Shown: positions 10,745 to 22,195, numbered from the stretch's first letter. The stretch is 64,000 nucleotides of DNA from Streptomyces sp. GS7 (GCF_009834125.1 NZ_CP047146.1:4085501-4149500), one strand, 5' to 3'. Numbers and translations are program-made. Notes: generated from the sequence alone by a model not told the origin.

Positions 10745-11410
10745 ATGGCGAATCTCGGTGTCGCGATCGTGCGCCAGTACCAGCGCGGAGTGGTGTTCCG
10801 CTTCGGGAAACTGCGCGACGTCCGCGAGCCGGGCATTCGTTTCATGATCCCCTTGGCGGACCGGATGTGGCAGGTCACGCTGCGGACGGTGACCATGCCG
10901 ATCCCGTCGCAGCAGGTCATCACCCGGGACAACGTCTCCATCGGCGTCGCGGCCGTCGCCTACTTCCGTCGTGTCGACCCCGTGAAGTCCATCGTGGAAA
11001 TCGAAGACGTGTCGGCCGCCATCGGCCAGATCGCCCAGACCACCGTGCGCAACGTCGTGGGCCGGTCCCTCCTCGACCAGGTCCTCACCGACACCGAGAC
11101 GCTGAACACCCGGATCAAGGACATCCTCGACGGCCTGACCCAGCGCTGGGGCATCTACGTCCTGCTGGTGGAGCTCAAGGACATCGAGCTGCCGCCCACG
11201 ATGCAAAGAGCCATGGCACGCCATGCCGAGGCCGAGCGGGAGAAGCGCGCCAAGATCATTGCTGCCGAGGGAGAAGCACTGAGCGCGGACCGTCTCGCCG
11301 AGGCCGCCGTCGTCATCAGCGCCCACCCCGTCGCCCTGCAGCTGCGGAACCTGCAGATTCTCTCCGAGATCGCCGCGGAGAAGAACTCCACCATCGTCTT
11401 CCCCGCGTAG
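10745..11410 (+). CDS. Stomatin-like SPFH/band 7 protein, apparently truncated by a stop codon
   Basis: 221 residues of an SPFH domain ([19 protein letters not shown], then the [15 protein letters not shown] core and the coiled [17 protein letters not shown] region). Family members organise membrane microdomains and often work with proteases. Two oddities appear. The N-terminal membrane anchor is missing; only eight residues precede VRQYQRG. The TAG at 11408 is followed in the same frame by FLESARALARFVEDE, a plausible continuation of the family C-terminus, reaching a TGA at 11534-11536. A CAG to TAG change is the simplest explanation. The ATG at 10745 has GGAGG eight bases before it. Confidence 0.85.
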   Translation: MANLGVAIVRQYQRGVVFRFGKLRDVREPGIRFMIPLADRMWQVTLRTVTMPIPSQQVITRDNVSIGVAAVAYFRRVDPVKSIVEIEDVSAAIGQIAQTTVRNVVGRSLLDQVLTDTETLNTRIKDILDGLTQRWGIYVLLVELKDIELPPTMQRAMARHAEAEREKRAKIIAAEGEALSADRLAEAAVVISAHPVALQLRNLQILSEIAAEKNSTIVFPA

Positions 11411-11702
11411 TTCCTGGAGAGCGCCCGCGCCTTGGCCCGATTCGTCGAGGACGAAACACAGCGCACCACCGCACCGCTGCCGGCACGACCTCCAGGAAAC
11501 GAGCCGGTGTCCATGGCGGGAGCCACGGTGGCATGAGCGGGCCGGAGCGGGAGACGCGTTCGCTTGCCCGCCGCGGAAGGGCGCAGCGACCGACGCTCGG
11601 TGTAGCCGGCCGAAATCCTCATCTCGTCCTCCAGCGAAGCGGGCTGTGCGGGGGCAGGCCCGACGCTGGTCCAACGCCGGCGTCTCACGCAAGGGAGTGG
11701 CC

Positions 11703-12503
11703 ATGACTGAACCGGTCGTCGTCGGGGTCGATGGTTCCGGGCGGAGTTTGCGGGCCCTGATTTGGGCGGCCCAGGAGGCCGCATCACGAGGCCGTGCTCT
11801 GCACATCGTTCACGTTCTGCCCCCGGCACATGAATACGCCACCACCCCGGCAGGGCATGCCTGGGAACTGGGCCAACGCGACAAGGGTGTGGTAGCCGAG
11901 GCCACCACGATTGCCAAGGAGGCGCATCCGGGCCTGGAAGTGACATCCGCGCTGCCCTCCGGTGCCCCGGCTGCCGTGCTGCTGTCCGAGTCGGAGCACG
12001 CACCCGCGCTTGTGGTCGGCGCCAAGGGCATGGGCGGATTCGGGAGCCTGCTGCTGGGCTCGGTGGCGTTGCAGGTCGTCGGGCACGCGGCGTGCCCCGT
12101 GGTCGTCGTCAACCACCTCAGCACCGGCCACCACCGCATTGTGGTGGGCACGGACGGCTCGGCTCACTCACACGCCGCCCTGGCGTACGCCTTCGAGCAG
12201 GCGTCCCTGCGCCGTGTCCCCTTGGTGGCCGTGCATGCTTGGACCCGCCCGGGGCTGCACGGTCTCGCAGTCGGCGACGCCCTGGACGAAGAAGTACTGG
12301 AGTGTGCGGTCGACGTCCGCCCCGGGCACTGTCCGGTGCTGCCGAGAGCGTCGGCGAGCCGGCCGACGGCGGCGGTGCCTGGGCGACTGTGTTCACCGGC
12401 GTGGCACGTCCCAGGAAGGGACGTCAACCGGACTGGGGTGTGCGGTGTGGGCGGACGACCGCCAAGGGGCATCCGGTGCCCGTGGACGCCGCCGTCGACG
12501 TGA
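11703..12503 (+). pseudogene. Tandem-domain universal stress protein, 3' half replaced by a deletion junction
   Basis: The first USP domain is intact (VVVGVDGSGRS; loop [15 protein letters not shown]). The second starts normally ([11 protein letters not shown]) but homology stops near 12300, after about 55 residues, just past [11 protein letters not shown]. The frame then runs on in unrelated sequence to 12503. A metallo-beta-lactamase gene lacking its 5' part begins downstream in another frame, so a deletion probably removed the end of one gene and the start of the next. Domain 1 could still be made and be functional. Confidence 0.7.
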
Positions 12504-13433
12504 CCACCGGAACCACACCGACCCTCCGGCGCGCCGGCCACATCCTGGGCTCGACGTGGGCGCACCTGACCCTGGAGGACGGACCCACCCTCGCGGTGAG
12601 CGGCGATCTCGGACGCCCCGGACATCCCCTGCTACGCCCGGCGGAGCCGTTCTCCGGCGCGGACGTGTTGCTGGTGGAGTCGACGTACGGCGACCGCCGG
12701 CACGACGACGAAGCCGGTCGGGCACGGTTCTCCCACGTGCTGGCCCGCACGCTGCCACGCGGCGGAACCGTGGTCATTCCGGCCTTCGCCCTGGACCGCA
12801 CGGAAATCGTCCTCAACGAGCCGGCCGCCCTGCGTATCCAGGGCACGCTGCCCAAGAAGGTCCCGGTGTACGTCGACAGCCCCATGGCTCTGAAGGCCCT
12901 GGACGTGTACCGGGACGCCATCGGCTCCCGTGCCGCCGAGCTGCTGCCGGACATCACGTTCGTGGGGGTGGCCGCGCTGAGTCCCGAACCGTTCACCGCC
13001 GCCCGCTCCGTCCAGGAGTCGATCGACATCAACCACACACACGGCCCGGCGGTCATCGTGTCGTCGGCGGGCATGGCGACCGGTGGACGCGTTCTGCACC
13101 ACCTGCGGCGGCTGCCCGATCCGCGCAATGCCGTGGTGATCGTGGGGTTCGCGGCCGTGGGCACCCGCGCCCGCGACCTGGTGGACGGGGCCACCGCGCT
13201 CAAGACGTTCGGTGAGTACATCCCCGTACGAGCCGAGGTGGCGAACGTTCCGCGCTTCTCGGCCCACGCGGACGCGGCGCAGATCGTGGACTGGCTGCGC
13301 GCCGCCCCGCCACCCCACGTACCTGGTGCACGGCGAGCCGGACGCCTCCACGGCGCTGCGAGACCGTATCGCCCGGGAACTGGGCTGGCTCGCGGTCGTG
13401 CCACGGTCAGGAGAGAACGTCCTGGTCCGCTGA
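12464..13433 (+). pseudogene. Metallo-beta-lactamase/beta-CASP RNase-like gene, 5' truncated and frameshifted
   Basis: The frame encodes the middle and end of an RNA-processing exonuclease-type beta-CASP protein: [60 protein letters not shown] and FSAHADA are all family landmarks. The N-terminal part with the HxHxDH metal site is absent. Near 13310, in a C-rich run, the frame shifts, and the conserved end (PTYLVHGEP onward) continues in another frame to a TGA at 13431-13433. Loss of the metal site and the frameshift make activity very unlikely. The left limit is approximate. Confidence 0.75.
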
Positions 13434-13534
13434 GCGCCGGACGGACCTCCCACGCGCTCACCCAACCCGGCCCGAGTCGCCGAGCGACTTCCGAGCGTGC
13501 GGCATGGAACGCATCCGAACGCAGTCGACCGCTG

Positions 13535-15481
<1,947 letters not shown>

Positions 15482-15829
15482 TGATGGCTCCCTCGATGCA
15501 GGCCATCCTTCGGCCAGGCTGTTTCCGCGATACGGAACGCTCTGGGCCGCTGCTGGCGCCTCTCTTTCACGGTCAACGCTATTCCCGTGTCGTGCAGCAT
15601 GAAATGCGAAATGCGACAGCACGGGCCTTGCACCGCTCACACCGTGGCGCCGAGGCCGGCTGCCCGGCAGCAGGGACCCTCGGCCTTCCACTCACCGTTG
15701 GCCGGAGACCAGTCTGGAAGATGCTGATGTGGTTCAGTCCCGGGGCACGACCACAGTCAGGCCACTCCTGCCCCGGTCGGTGTTCAGCGGAGGCGCAGGG
15801 CGGGTCGGCCGGGAAGGCGGCGAGTACCG
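15482..15829. other. Intergenic region between ftsH and a CBS gene
   Basis: 348 bp between divergent genes with no supportable gene. A weak relative of the recurring palindrome, GGGACCCTCGGCCT, lies at 15673-15686, about 145 bp before the CBS start. No clear -35/-10 pair was seen. Confidence 0.4.
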
Positions 15830-16332
15830 ATGGAGATCAAAGACCTCATGAGCATGCCACCGGCCGGCATTCCCCTGGACGCGCCCCTCGAAGACGCGGC
15901 CCGGCACATGGCTGATGCCGGCGTGGGGGCTCTGCCCGTGGTCGAGGACGATCACGTGGTGGGCGTGATCACGGACCGGGATCTGGTGGTACGGGCAATG
16001 GCCCGCGGACTGTCGCCGCAGGTGCGGGTCGAGGCCCTGATGTCGACCGACCCGGTCACGGTGGAGGCGGACACACCGGTCCCGGCCGCGATGCACGCCA
16101 TGGGCACGATCGACGCCCGCCACCTGCCTGTGGTGGACAGGGGCGGCTTGTCGGAGTGGTTTCCTTCGACGACCTGTTCTGGTTCGCCACCAGCCAGTTG
16201 AACGCACTGGCGGCCGTGGTCAACGCCACCCGCAAAGTGCCCGAACCGCTCCCTCGGTCACACGACCGGACAGCCGCTCGTGACGTTCCCGCCGATCCGC
16301 AGGGTCCTGCGCCGGACGCACACGGACTCTGA
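15830..16332 (+). pseudogene. CBS-domain protein, frameshifted near its end
   Basis: Two CBS motifs: DLMSMPPAGIPLDAPLEDAA with VVGVITDRDLVVRA in the first, and VEALMSTDPVTVEADTPV with RHLPVVDRG in the second. At about 16138-16142, in AGGGGCGG, the frame breaks. The expected continuation RLVGVVSFDDLFWF and a C-terminal tail are encoded in the next frame down to a TGA at 16330-16332. As it stands the product stops at 16201 with the last strand of the second CBS motif replaced. Such proteins bind adenosyl ligands. A sequencing error is possible; a recent frameshift is the alternative. Confidence 0.7.
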
Positions 16333-16435
16333 GTCGGGGCGGCGAGATCCCCCAGGATGCCCCATGGGGCCACGTGCGAGTACGAGTTGACGGCTGGCGC
16401 CGGTGCGCGGCCGCTGATCGACATGTCGGGATCGG

Positions 16436-17926
16436 TCACTGGCCGTGGTAGAGCCTGTCGACGTCGATCAGGAGGACCTCTCCTCTGGCTTCCGCGGCCC
16501 GCAGTTCCGGGCTGAACCCGATCCCGCCGTAACACGCAGGCGTGGCCCCGTTGACGTCCTCGCCGGAGGCTCCGAGGACGGACAGAAGGTGGCGCAGCGA
16601 TTCAAGGTGGTGGATGTCCATGGTCTCGTTCCAGCGGGCGAGACCGACCGAGAGCAGGACACCGGGTCGGCCCTCGACGTTCCCTCGTACCGCCACGTCG
16701 ACATCGAGACGGTTGTGCCCGGAAGGGTCGGGGACTGTGCCGCGGACGGCCGTTGTGGGTTCCCCTCCGAAGGTGTCGGGGGCGGCGTATTCGGTGCTCC
16801 AGCTCCGGCACAGCTGGGCGAAGTGCGGCGTGGCGACCGCGGAGTCGAAAGTGGGGCGGACGCGTTGCCACACACTGGCGGCGTCCTCCTGCTCTATCCG
16901 GGCGCGATGGGGCCATGCGACGGCGTGCTCGAAAGCCAGTAGCGGCTCGGCGATGCGGTAGCGCGTCAGCGAGGGCCGGAACGCGTCGGGCTCTGCGTGC
17001 AGCAGACCACTGTTCCGCAGCACGGCCAGGACGTGGGACACGTCAGGCAGCTGGGCTCCGATGCGTTCGGCGATCCCGCCGGGTGTGGAGCGGCCGGCGG
17101 CGATCGCCACCAGCACGGAGTGGGACAGCGCCCGGTCCGCGTGATTCGCCTCTTCCTCCAGCAGATTGCGCGCCTCCCAGAACAGGGGGACGCGTGGGTT
17201 GAGGACGGTTCTGCACACCCATGCGTCGAAGTCATGCGGGCCGGCAGGAGCGTCGTCACACACAAGATCGCGTCGATAGGCGGGAGTTCCGCCCACGACG
17301 GCATGCACCTGTACGGCCAGCCGTGGGGATCGCATGCCCCAGAACCGCGCCGCCTGGCGGAAGCCGAAGGGCTGCACCAGGAGTTCCAGCGAGGCGAGCC
17401 GGTGCAATGAGGACGGGCCGGAGAAGAGCCTCCGCATCAGGGAGGGGGTCCCTCCGCCGAGGATGAGGCGGGCCCGGTTGTGCTGCTGCACCTCGTGCAG
17501 ACGGCGGTATGCACCGTGAATGACGGAGGGCAGTGCCGGGCTCGGGCCCACAAGGTCCGGGAAGTTGTCGATGACCACGGGAGCCGGCCGCTGGTCGCCC
17601 AGCGCCAGCAGTGCGTCCACGGCATCCTCCCAGCGCTGCCAGCGTGGTGGTTGCGTCGCCCGGGTGTGCTCCCCGAACCGCTCCGCCAAGCGGTGCAGCG
17701 TCTCGGCCTCTGCTGCCGCCTGCCCGTCGAAATAGAAGCCTTCGGCAGCCTTGGCGACGGCTTGCAGCAGGAAGGTCTTGCCCTGCCGGTGCTGTCCCGA
17801 TACCAGGCCGAGCGTGGCTCCGGGACGCGGATCGCACACGAAGTCAGCCAGCTCGGCCCACTCGGCCTCCCGATCGAATACCCGATCGGGCTTCGCTGGG
17901 CGGGCGGCAGCATCCGATGGCGACAC
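16436..17926 (-). CDS. AAA-type ATP-binding protein (archaeal-ATPase/DUF234-like)
   Basis: 496 residues. The N-terminus VFDREAEWAEL and the loop SGQHRQGKTFLLQAV form a variant Walker A; VVIDNFPDL is the likely Walker B. Middle regions resemble STAND/archaeal-type ATPases with a winged helix (about 270-330), and the C-terminal part (from 390) looks like a degenerate nuclease-like DUF234 domain (LDVDVAV). The GTG start at 17926 has GAGGGAG upstream. Function is unknown; members often belong to toxin-like or mobile modules. It is transcribed away from the SHOCT gene. Confidence 0.75.
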   Translation of the reverse strand: MSPSDAAARPAKPDRVFDREAEWAELADFVCDPRPGATLGLVSGQHRQGKTFLLQAVAKAAEGFYFDGQAAAEAETLHRLAERFGEHTRATQPPRWQRWEDAVDALLALGDQRPAPVVIDNFPDLVGPSPALPSVIHGAYRRLHEVQQHNRARLILGGGTPSLMRRLFSGPSSLHRLASLELLVQPFGFRQAARFWGMRSPRLAVQVHAVVGGTPAYRRDLVCDDAPAGPHDFDAWVCRTVLNPRVPLFWEARNLLEEEANHADRALSHSVLVAIAAGRSTPGGIAERIGAQLPDVSHVLAVLRNSGLLHAEPDAFRPSLTRYRIAEPLLAFEHAVAWPHRARIEQEDAASVWQRVRPTFDSAVATPHFAQLCRSWSTEYAAPDTFGGEPTTAVRGTVPDPSGHNRLDVDVAVRGNVEGRPGVLLSVGLARWNETMDIHHLESLRHLLSVLGASGEDVNGATPACYGGIGFSPELRAAEARGEVLLIDVDRLYHGQ

Positions 17927-18303
17927 GGACCGCTCCCTCGTTCGGCGACCGACGGTGTCGTGATAGGTCCAGTACAGCTCCGGTGCCCGGACCGCGCCTT
18001 GCCGGCTGGCCTGTCCGGGGTACCCGAGGGGCTGCCGGTACGGTCACCGGGGCATGGCGATATCGGTGGTAGGGCGACAAGTCAGCCACCGATCCGGCGC
18101 TGATCGACTCCAGCCCCTCAGCGAGGCCGTGGCGTTGTGTATGCGGATCGTTCGGCCGGCAGCCATGTCCGAAAATGAGCGGGAGATACGGCGCCTAGGG
18201 CGGTTGGTCCTTCGTTGGCCCCATCGCTGTCGGGGGTACAGGCCCGTCATCTGCCGCTGCTCGTGCCCGGTGGTAGGAACAGGTGACCAGTGGCCCCGTC
18301 GTT
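17927..18303. other. Intergenic, no gene seen
   Basis: About 380 bp between the divergent AAA ATPase and SHOCT-protein genes. Frames here are short or lack coding character. The only recognisable element is the palindrome starting at 18304. Confidence 0.4.
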
Positions 18304-18317
18304 GGGCCGAAGGGCCC
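18304..18317. promoter_or_regulatory. DevR/OsdR-like box, perfect arms
   Basis: GGGCCGAAGGGCCC has perfect arms and lies 75-88 bp upstream of the small SHOCT gene. The same core with one change stands before the acs-pdh operon. Confidence 0.6.
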
Positions 18318-18391
18318 TGGCTCGTCGTCGCGCCTGCAGACGGACACTGCAAGCAGGCGAGAACCCGCCGACGGAGGCGGTGAGAGCAGTG

Positions 18392-18652
18392 ATGTACTGG
18401 GACGGCGGCTGGGCCTGGATGGCCTTCTTGCCTCTTGTATGGATCGTGTTGATCGGCCTGGTTGTCTGGGCGGTCATCCACCTGGTTCACGGACGTTCCA
18501 ATGGAGGCACCGGCACGGGAACACGTGAGGGTCAGCGGCGGGAATCGCCACAGGAGATCTTGGACCGTCGCTTCGCCTCGGGGGAGATCGATGCGGACGC
18601 ATACTCGGAGGCGAAGAAGCGGCTCGCCGAGCGTCAGCCCGGGGCACCGTAG
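18392..18652 (+). CDS. Small membrane protein with C-terminal SHOCT motif
   Basis: 86 residues. One transmembrane helix spans about residues 10-30 (FLPLVWIVLIGLVVWAVI). A basic linker follows, then the short SHOCT oligomerisation motif at the C-terminus (EILDRRFASGEIDADAY). Proteins of this design are common stress-associated inner-membrane proteins of unknown role. GTG codons at 18380 and 18389 are alternative starts; GGAGG lies at 18373-18377, so 18389 or 18392 is best placed. Confidence 0.8.
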   Translation: MYWDGGWAWMAFLPLVWIVLIGLVVWAVIHLVHGRSNGGTGTGTREGQRRESPQEILDRRFASGEIDADAYSEAKKRLAERQPGAP

Positions 18653-19120
18653 GCGCCCATTCCCATCTGCGCGCGGTTGTGGGCACTGATCATGATGGCG
18701 GCGGCGAGCGCGAAGCCCTTGACCGAGCGCGCGGGCCGGCAGCGCGGACGGCGTCCGGCGCGGGCCAGGGCGGCGCACCGGGCGCACGAGTGGTCGAGCC
18801 TGGTCAGGCCGGCAGGTGGGGGCGGCGTTGCGGTCGCTGTCGGCGCCCGGTCCAGCCACGCCTGCCGATGACGACGAGAGCTGCACGGGTTGGCGGCGTC
18901 CGACAAGTGCTGTGCGGGCTCGCCGAGGACGGCCTGTTCCACGACGTTCAAGGCCGGATGCGCAGCACGCCGCGGCCGCAGCGTCCGGAGCACGGATCCG
19001 GCCGTGCGTGGTGCGGACGGCTGGGAGATGGCGCCCCGTCGGCGGGAGGAGGCATACCCAGGGCCGCAATCGGCCACGGACCAGGGCGCCCTCCGGCCGT
19101 GACCGCCGGGCCCGGGACCG
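18653..19120. other. Region without a confident gene; possible minus-strand relic
   Basis: 468 bp after the SHOCT gene. On the minus strand, the last 30 or so codons of a frame ending at 18634 (FALAAAIMISAHNRAQMGMG) have strong G/C third positions and natural-looking composition, as if the tail of a lost gene. The frame overlaps the SHOCT gene end and has no start or family that I recognise, so it is not called as a gene. Confidence 0.3.
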
Positions 19121-19696
19121 TCACGGGCGGTGGTGCCGCCCTGGCGCGTCCAGCTCCGCCCACTCCTTCTCCCATTGGGCGTGGCGCAGGTGGTCCAGCA
19201 GGCGGACACCGGCCCGGTCCACGGCGAAGAGCAGCAGACCGGTGGTGGATGCCGCCACGGTGCCGGCCGCGATGCTCATGGCCACGGTGTTCACCGGGTC
19301 GCCGGGGTCCCGCACCAGCGCGCCGCGCCGGTCCAGCCACACCGTGGTCCGAGCCCCGACGCGTACACCGGGCGGCAGGAGCGTCTCACCGGTCCGCACC
19401 CTGCGGTCCGGGGCCGTCCATCGCACCGTCGCATAGACCCCTGCACCCGTCCCGCCACCTTTGTCGGCGCCGATGCGTGCCGAGGGCTCCTCGGTCACCA
19501 CGGCGGTGACACGGTGCCACTCGGCGCGCTGCCGCTGGGACGCCGCGTCCACCGCCTGGCCGGCCGTTACCCCGGCCGCCGGCACCGCCACGGCCATCAG
19601 CAACCCGGTGGCCAGGGCCATCCAGGACTGGGCCACGTCCGTGCCCCGACGGAGCGGGCCACGTCGCCATGGGGGGCGAAACTTCACCAGAGGCAT
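19121..19696 (-). CDS. Rv1733c-like two-helix membrane protein
   Basis: 191 residues. Helix 1 lies at about 24-46 (MALATGLLMAVAVPAAGV), a central extracytoplasmic domain at about 50-130 includes VYATVRW and GVRVGARTTVWLDRRG, and helix 2 lies at about 137-158. This is the architecture and motif set of the Rv1733c family, whose mycobacterial founder is a dormancy-regulon gene. The function is unknown. The ATG at 19696 is chosen because the box at 19755-19768 then sits 59-72 bp upstream and the preceding residues are low-complexity. Confidence 0.8.
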   Translation of the reverse strand: MPLVKFRPPWRRGPLRRGTDVAQSWMALATGLLMAVAVPAAGVTAGQAVDAASQRQRAEWHRVTAVVTEEPSARIGADKGGGTGAGVYATVRWTAPDRRVRTGETLLPPGVRVGARTTVWLDRRGALVRDPGDPVNTVAMSIAAGTVAASTTGLLLFAVDRAGVRLLDHLRHAQWEKEWAELDAPGRHHRP

Positions 19697-19754
19697 CCGA
19701 CACCCCTCTTCACCTGCTGTTCCGAGCGTGGCACCCCGGGCGCACGCCGGGAGA

Positions 19755-19768
19755 GGGCCGAACGGTCC
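19755..19768. promoter_or_regulatory. DevR/OsdR-like box
   Basis: GGGCCGAACGGTCC, 59-72 bp upstream of the Rv1733c-like gene. The GAAC spacer recurs in the box at 39595. Confidence 0.55.
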
Positions 19769-19945
19769 CGCACGGGGGCCCGGTGTGCGCCTGGAACGGC
19801 GGGCCGGGGACCGTTCGGCTTCGCTGCACCACGCCTGGTGCCACGATCGACCGGTGGAACAGAGGCCGTCTGCCCGGCCGGAGGGCGCCAGGAGCGAGAC
19901 GGACGTGCTCGGCGTAGAGACCGGCCTGGCCCCACGCATCCAGGC

Positions 19946-20163
19946 TCACCCCCGCGACTCTGTCTTCGGGGGCGCGGGCGCTCGGTGGTATCCCGGAAGC
20001 GGTGCCCACCAGATCAGACGGGTGCCGCCGTCCGGCCGCGCCTCGACGGACATTTCGCCGCCGGCGCTCTTCGCCCGATCGGCCAGGTTGAGCCGATGAC
20101 CGCGGGCTACGAGGGAGACACCCGCCGCGCTCGCGTGCGCGTGCCGGGCGACATTGAAGCAGT
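19946..20163 (-). pseudogene. Relic of a DevS/OsdK-type sensor histidine kinase (ATPase-domain end)
   Basis: The minus-strand frame encodes NVARHAHASAAGVSL, the N-box helix of a HisKA_3/HATPase kinase, and then after only a few residues HRLNLADRAKSAGGEMSV and GGTRLIWWAPL, the usual last part of the same domain. About 30 residues with the DDGxG nucleotide motif are deleted and everything upstream is absent. The ending resembles NarL-type partner kinases such as DevS. It sits between the Rv1733c-like gene and the ATPase operon. It cannot be active. Confidence 0.7.
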
Positions 20164-20168
20164 CACGG

Positions 20169-20798
20169 TCAGCCTCCGGTGCCGGCTCCGCCGCGCCGCG
20201 CCGCCCACCGCCGCCGGACGGCGTCCTCGTGCTCCGACTGCTCCAGAGCCAGCTCGACGGCCGCCAGGTTCTGTTGGAGGCGGGGGATCCGGTGCCGGCG
20301 CAGCGCCCTGACCCGCACCAGCGTGGTGCGCATCCGGACCTCGACGAGACGGGACGCGGTCGCCGCGGCTCCGTATCGCGCGGCCGCGGCGACCGCCGCA
20401 CCGTAGGCGGTACGGGCATGCACCAGTGCGGTGTTGCCGGGAGCGGCGTCGGATGTGGCTGCGGTGCCCGGGGACACGGTGCTCCGGCCCGGGTGCCGTA
20501 CGCCCAGAGTGTCCTCCCACTTGACGGTGATGTCCGCGGCCGAGACGCGTGAGGCGGTCCGCAGGGCGTTCTCCCCGCTGAGCAGCAGCCCGCGCAGCAG
20601 CCATGTCCGGGCCTCCCGAAGCCGTACCTCCCACTCGTCACGGGCCGCTGCCTCGGCGCGCCGCAGGTCCGCCAGTTCGGCGCGCAGGAGGTGGAGTTGC
20701 CGGTCGAGCAGGTCCGCGCCGCGGGTGGCGATCTGAAGGCTGCGGCGCAGCCGCAGGCGGGCGGCCCGGCCGACGGGGGGAGGAGCGGCTGTCGTCAT
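20169..20798 (-). CDS. V/A-type ATPase subunit D
   Basis: 209 residues, predicted mostly alpha-helical. N-terminal RAARLRLRRSLQIATRGADLL and C-terminal RRHRIPRLQQNLAAVELALEQ are the two long coiled-coil helices of the central rotor shaft, matching subunit D. It is the last gene of the run and overlaps subunit B by four bases. A C-terminal RRGG-rich tail follows. Confidence 0.88.
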   Translation of the reverse strand: MTTAAPPPVGRAARLRLRRSLQIATRGADLLDRQLHLLRAELADLRRAEAAARDEWEVRLREARTWLLRGLLLSGENALRTASRVSAADITVKWEDTLGVRHPGRSTVSPGTAATSDAAPGNTALVHARTAYGAAVAAAARYGAAATASRLVEVRMRTTLVRVRALRRHRIPRLQQNLAAVELALEQSEHEDAVRRRWAARRGGAGTGG

Positions 20799-22195
20799 GG
20801 CACGGCTCCGGGAGTGCCGTCGCCGGTCCGTGCGTTCAGCAACGCCGCCGGGAGCATGCCCAGTTCGCTGGGCGGCAGTGTCAGCAGGACCTGCCAGGCA
20901 CGCTCCAGTGACTCGTCCAGTGCCAGTTTCGTGTCGCGTCCCTGGTGCAGGAAGTCGTGGAGATAGACGGGGTACATGGCGAGGTAGCGCCGGTCGGCCG
21001 GGCTCAGGGCCGATTCCCCGGCGAGTTCGGCGAGTTCGCCGGCCTGCCGGGCGCGGGCGAGTGCGGCGATCAGCTGGGCTGCCACGTCCAGGTGGTCGGG
21101 GCGGGTCCGGCCGGGGCCCGCGCCCTTGCGCATCAGGCGGGAGAGTGAGGCCAGGGCGTCCACGGGCGGGTAGACCCCCGCGGCGTGGATCTGCGGGGAG
21201 AGCACGATCTGCCCTTCGGTGATGTACCCGGTGAGATCGGGCACCGGGTGGGTGATGTCCCCGGCCGGCATGGTCAGGACGGGCAGCACGGTGACCGAAC
21301 CGGGTCGGCCGATGATGCGCCCGCACCGCTCGTACAACGAGGCCAGGTCGCTGTAGAGGTAGCCCGGGTAGGCCCGGCGGGCCGGCACCTCACCGCGGGC
21401 CGCGGAGACCTCGCGCAGCGCCTCGGCGTAGGACGTCATGTCCGTCATGATCACCAGTACGTGCCGGCCGCCGCCGAAGGCGAGGTGTTCGGCGACGGTG
21501 AGCGCCAGCCGTGGGGTGAGGATGCGCTCGATGACCGGATCGTCGGCGGTGTTGAGCAGCAGGCACAGTTCACCGGCGGCGGCGCGCTCTTCCAGCGCCT
21601 CCCGGACGAAGAACGCGTCCGCATGGGTCAGGCCCATGCCCGCGAAGACCACGCTGAACCGTTCGCCCGCCGTGGTGGCCTGGGCGGCGATCTGCACCGC
21701 GAGTTCGAGGTGCGGCAGCCCGGCGGTGGAGAAGACGGGCAGCTTCTGCCCGCGCACCAGCGTGGTGAGCGCGTCCACCGCGGCGATGCCGGTGAGCACC
21801 GGCTCGCCGGGCGGCTGCCGGCGCACGGGGTTGATCGCCACTCCCTCCACCGGTGCGGAGACCGGGCCGAAGACGGGCGGCCCGCCGTCGCGCGGAGCCC
21901 CCTTGCCGTCGCACGTCCGGCCCAGCCAGCCCTCCCCGACGGGCACCGTCAGCGGGGAGCCGCTGAACGTCACCCGCAGCCCGGTCGGATCCAGCCCGCC
22001 GGTGCCCTCCAGCACCTGGACGACCGCGAGATCGTCCCGCACCTCCAGGACGACACCGTGCCGCCGCTCGCCGGAAGCAAGCGTGATCGTCCCGAACTCG
22101 TCCCAGCCGACCCCGCCGACCCCCGCCACCACGACGAGCGGTCCGCGCAGCTCCCGGATCGAGGTGTACCCGACCGGCACCGGGCCGGCGCTCAC
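20795..22195 (-). CDS. V/A-type ATPase subunit B
   Basis: 466 residues. It lacks a Walker A loop, as expected for the non-catalytic B subunit: RGQKLPVFSTAGLPHLELAVQIA occupies that place. VIMTDMTSYAEALREVS, RRAYPGYLYSDLASLYERCG and TMPAGDITHPVPDLTGYITEGQ are diagnostic (listed as separate segments). It alternates with subunit A in the V1 head. It overlaps subunits A and D by four bases each. Confidence 0.93.
   Translation of the reverse strand: MSAGPVPVGYTSIRELRGPLVVVAGVGGVGWDEFGTITLASGERRHGVVLEVRDDLAVVQVLEGTGGLDPTGLRVTFSGSPLTVPVGEGWLGRTCDGKGAPRDGGPPVFGPVSAPVEGVAINPVRRQPPGEPVLTGIAAVDALTTLVRGQKLPVFSTAGLPHLELAVQIAAQATTAGERFSVVFAGMGLTHADAFFVREALEERAAAGELCLLLNTADDPVIERILTPRLALTVAEHLAFGGGRHVLVIMTDMTSYAEALREVSAARGEVPARRAYPGYLYSDLASLYERCGRIIGRPGSVTVLPVLTMPAGDITHPVPDLTGYITEGQIVLSPQIHAAGVYPPVDALASLSRLMRKGAGPGRTRPDHLDVAAQLIAALARARQAGELAELAGESALSPADRRYLAMYPVYLHDFLHQGRDTKLALDESLERAWQVLLTLPPSELGMLPAALLNARTGDGTPGAVP

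Noticed and set aside
11607..11620. CGGCCGAAATCCTC as a regulatory box before the USP at 11703
   Set aside because: Distance fits but too few arm positions match.
15673..15686. GGGACCCTCGGCCT as a regulatory box before the CBS gene
   Set aside because: Only a partial match and farther from the start than most copies; mentioned in the intergenic entry but not called.
18634..18800. Minus-strand frame ending after the SHOCT gene, as a gene
   Set aside because: The tail has coding-like codon use, but no start, no upstream continuity and no known family; noted as a possible relic only.
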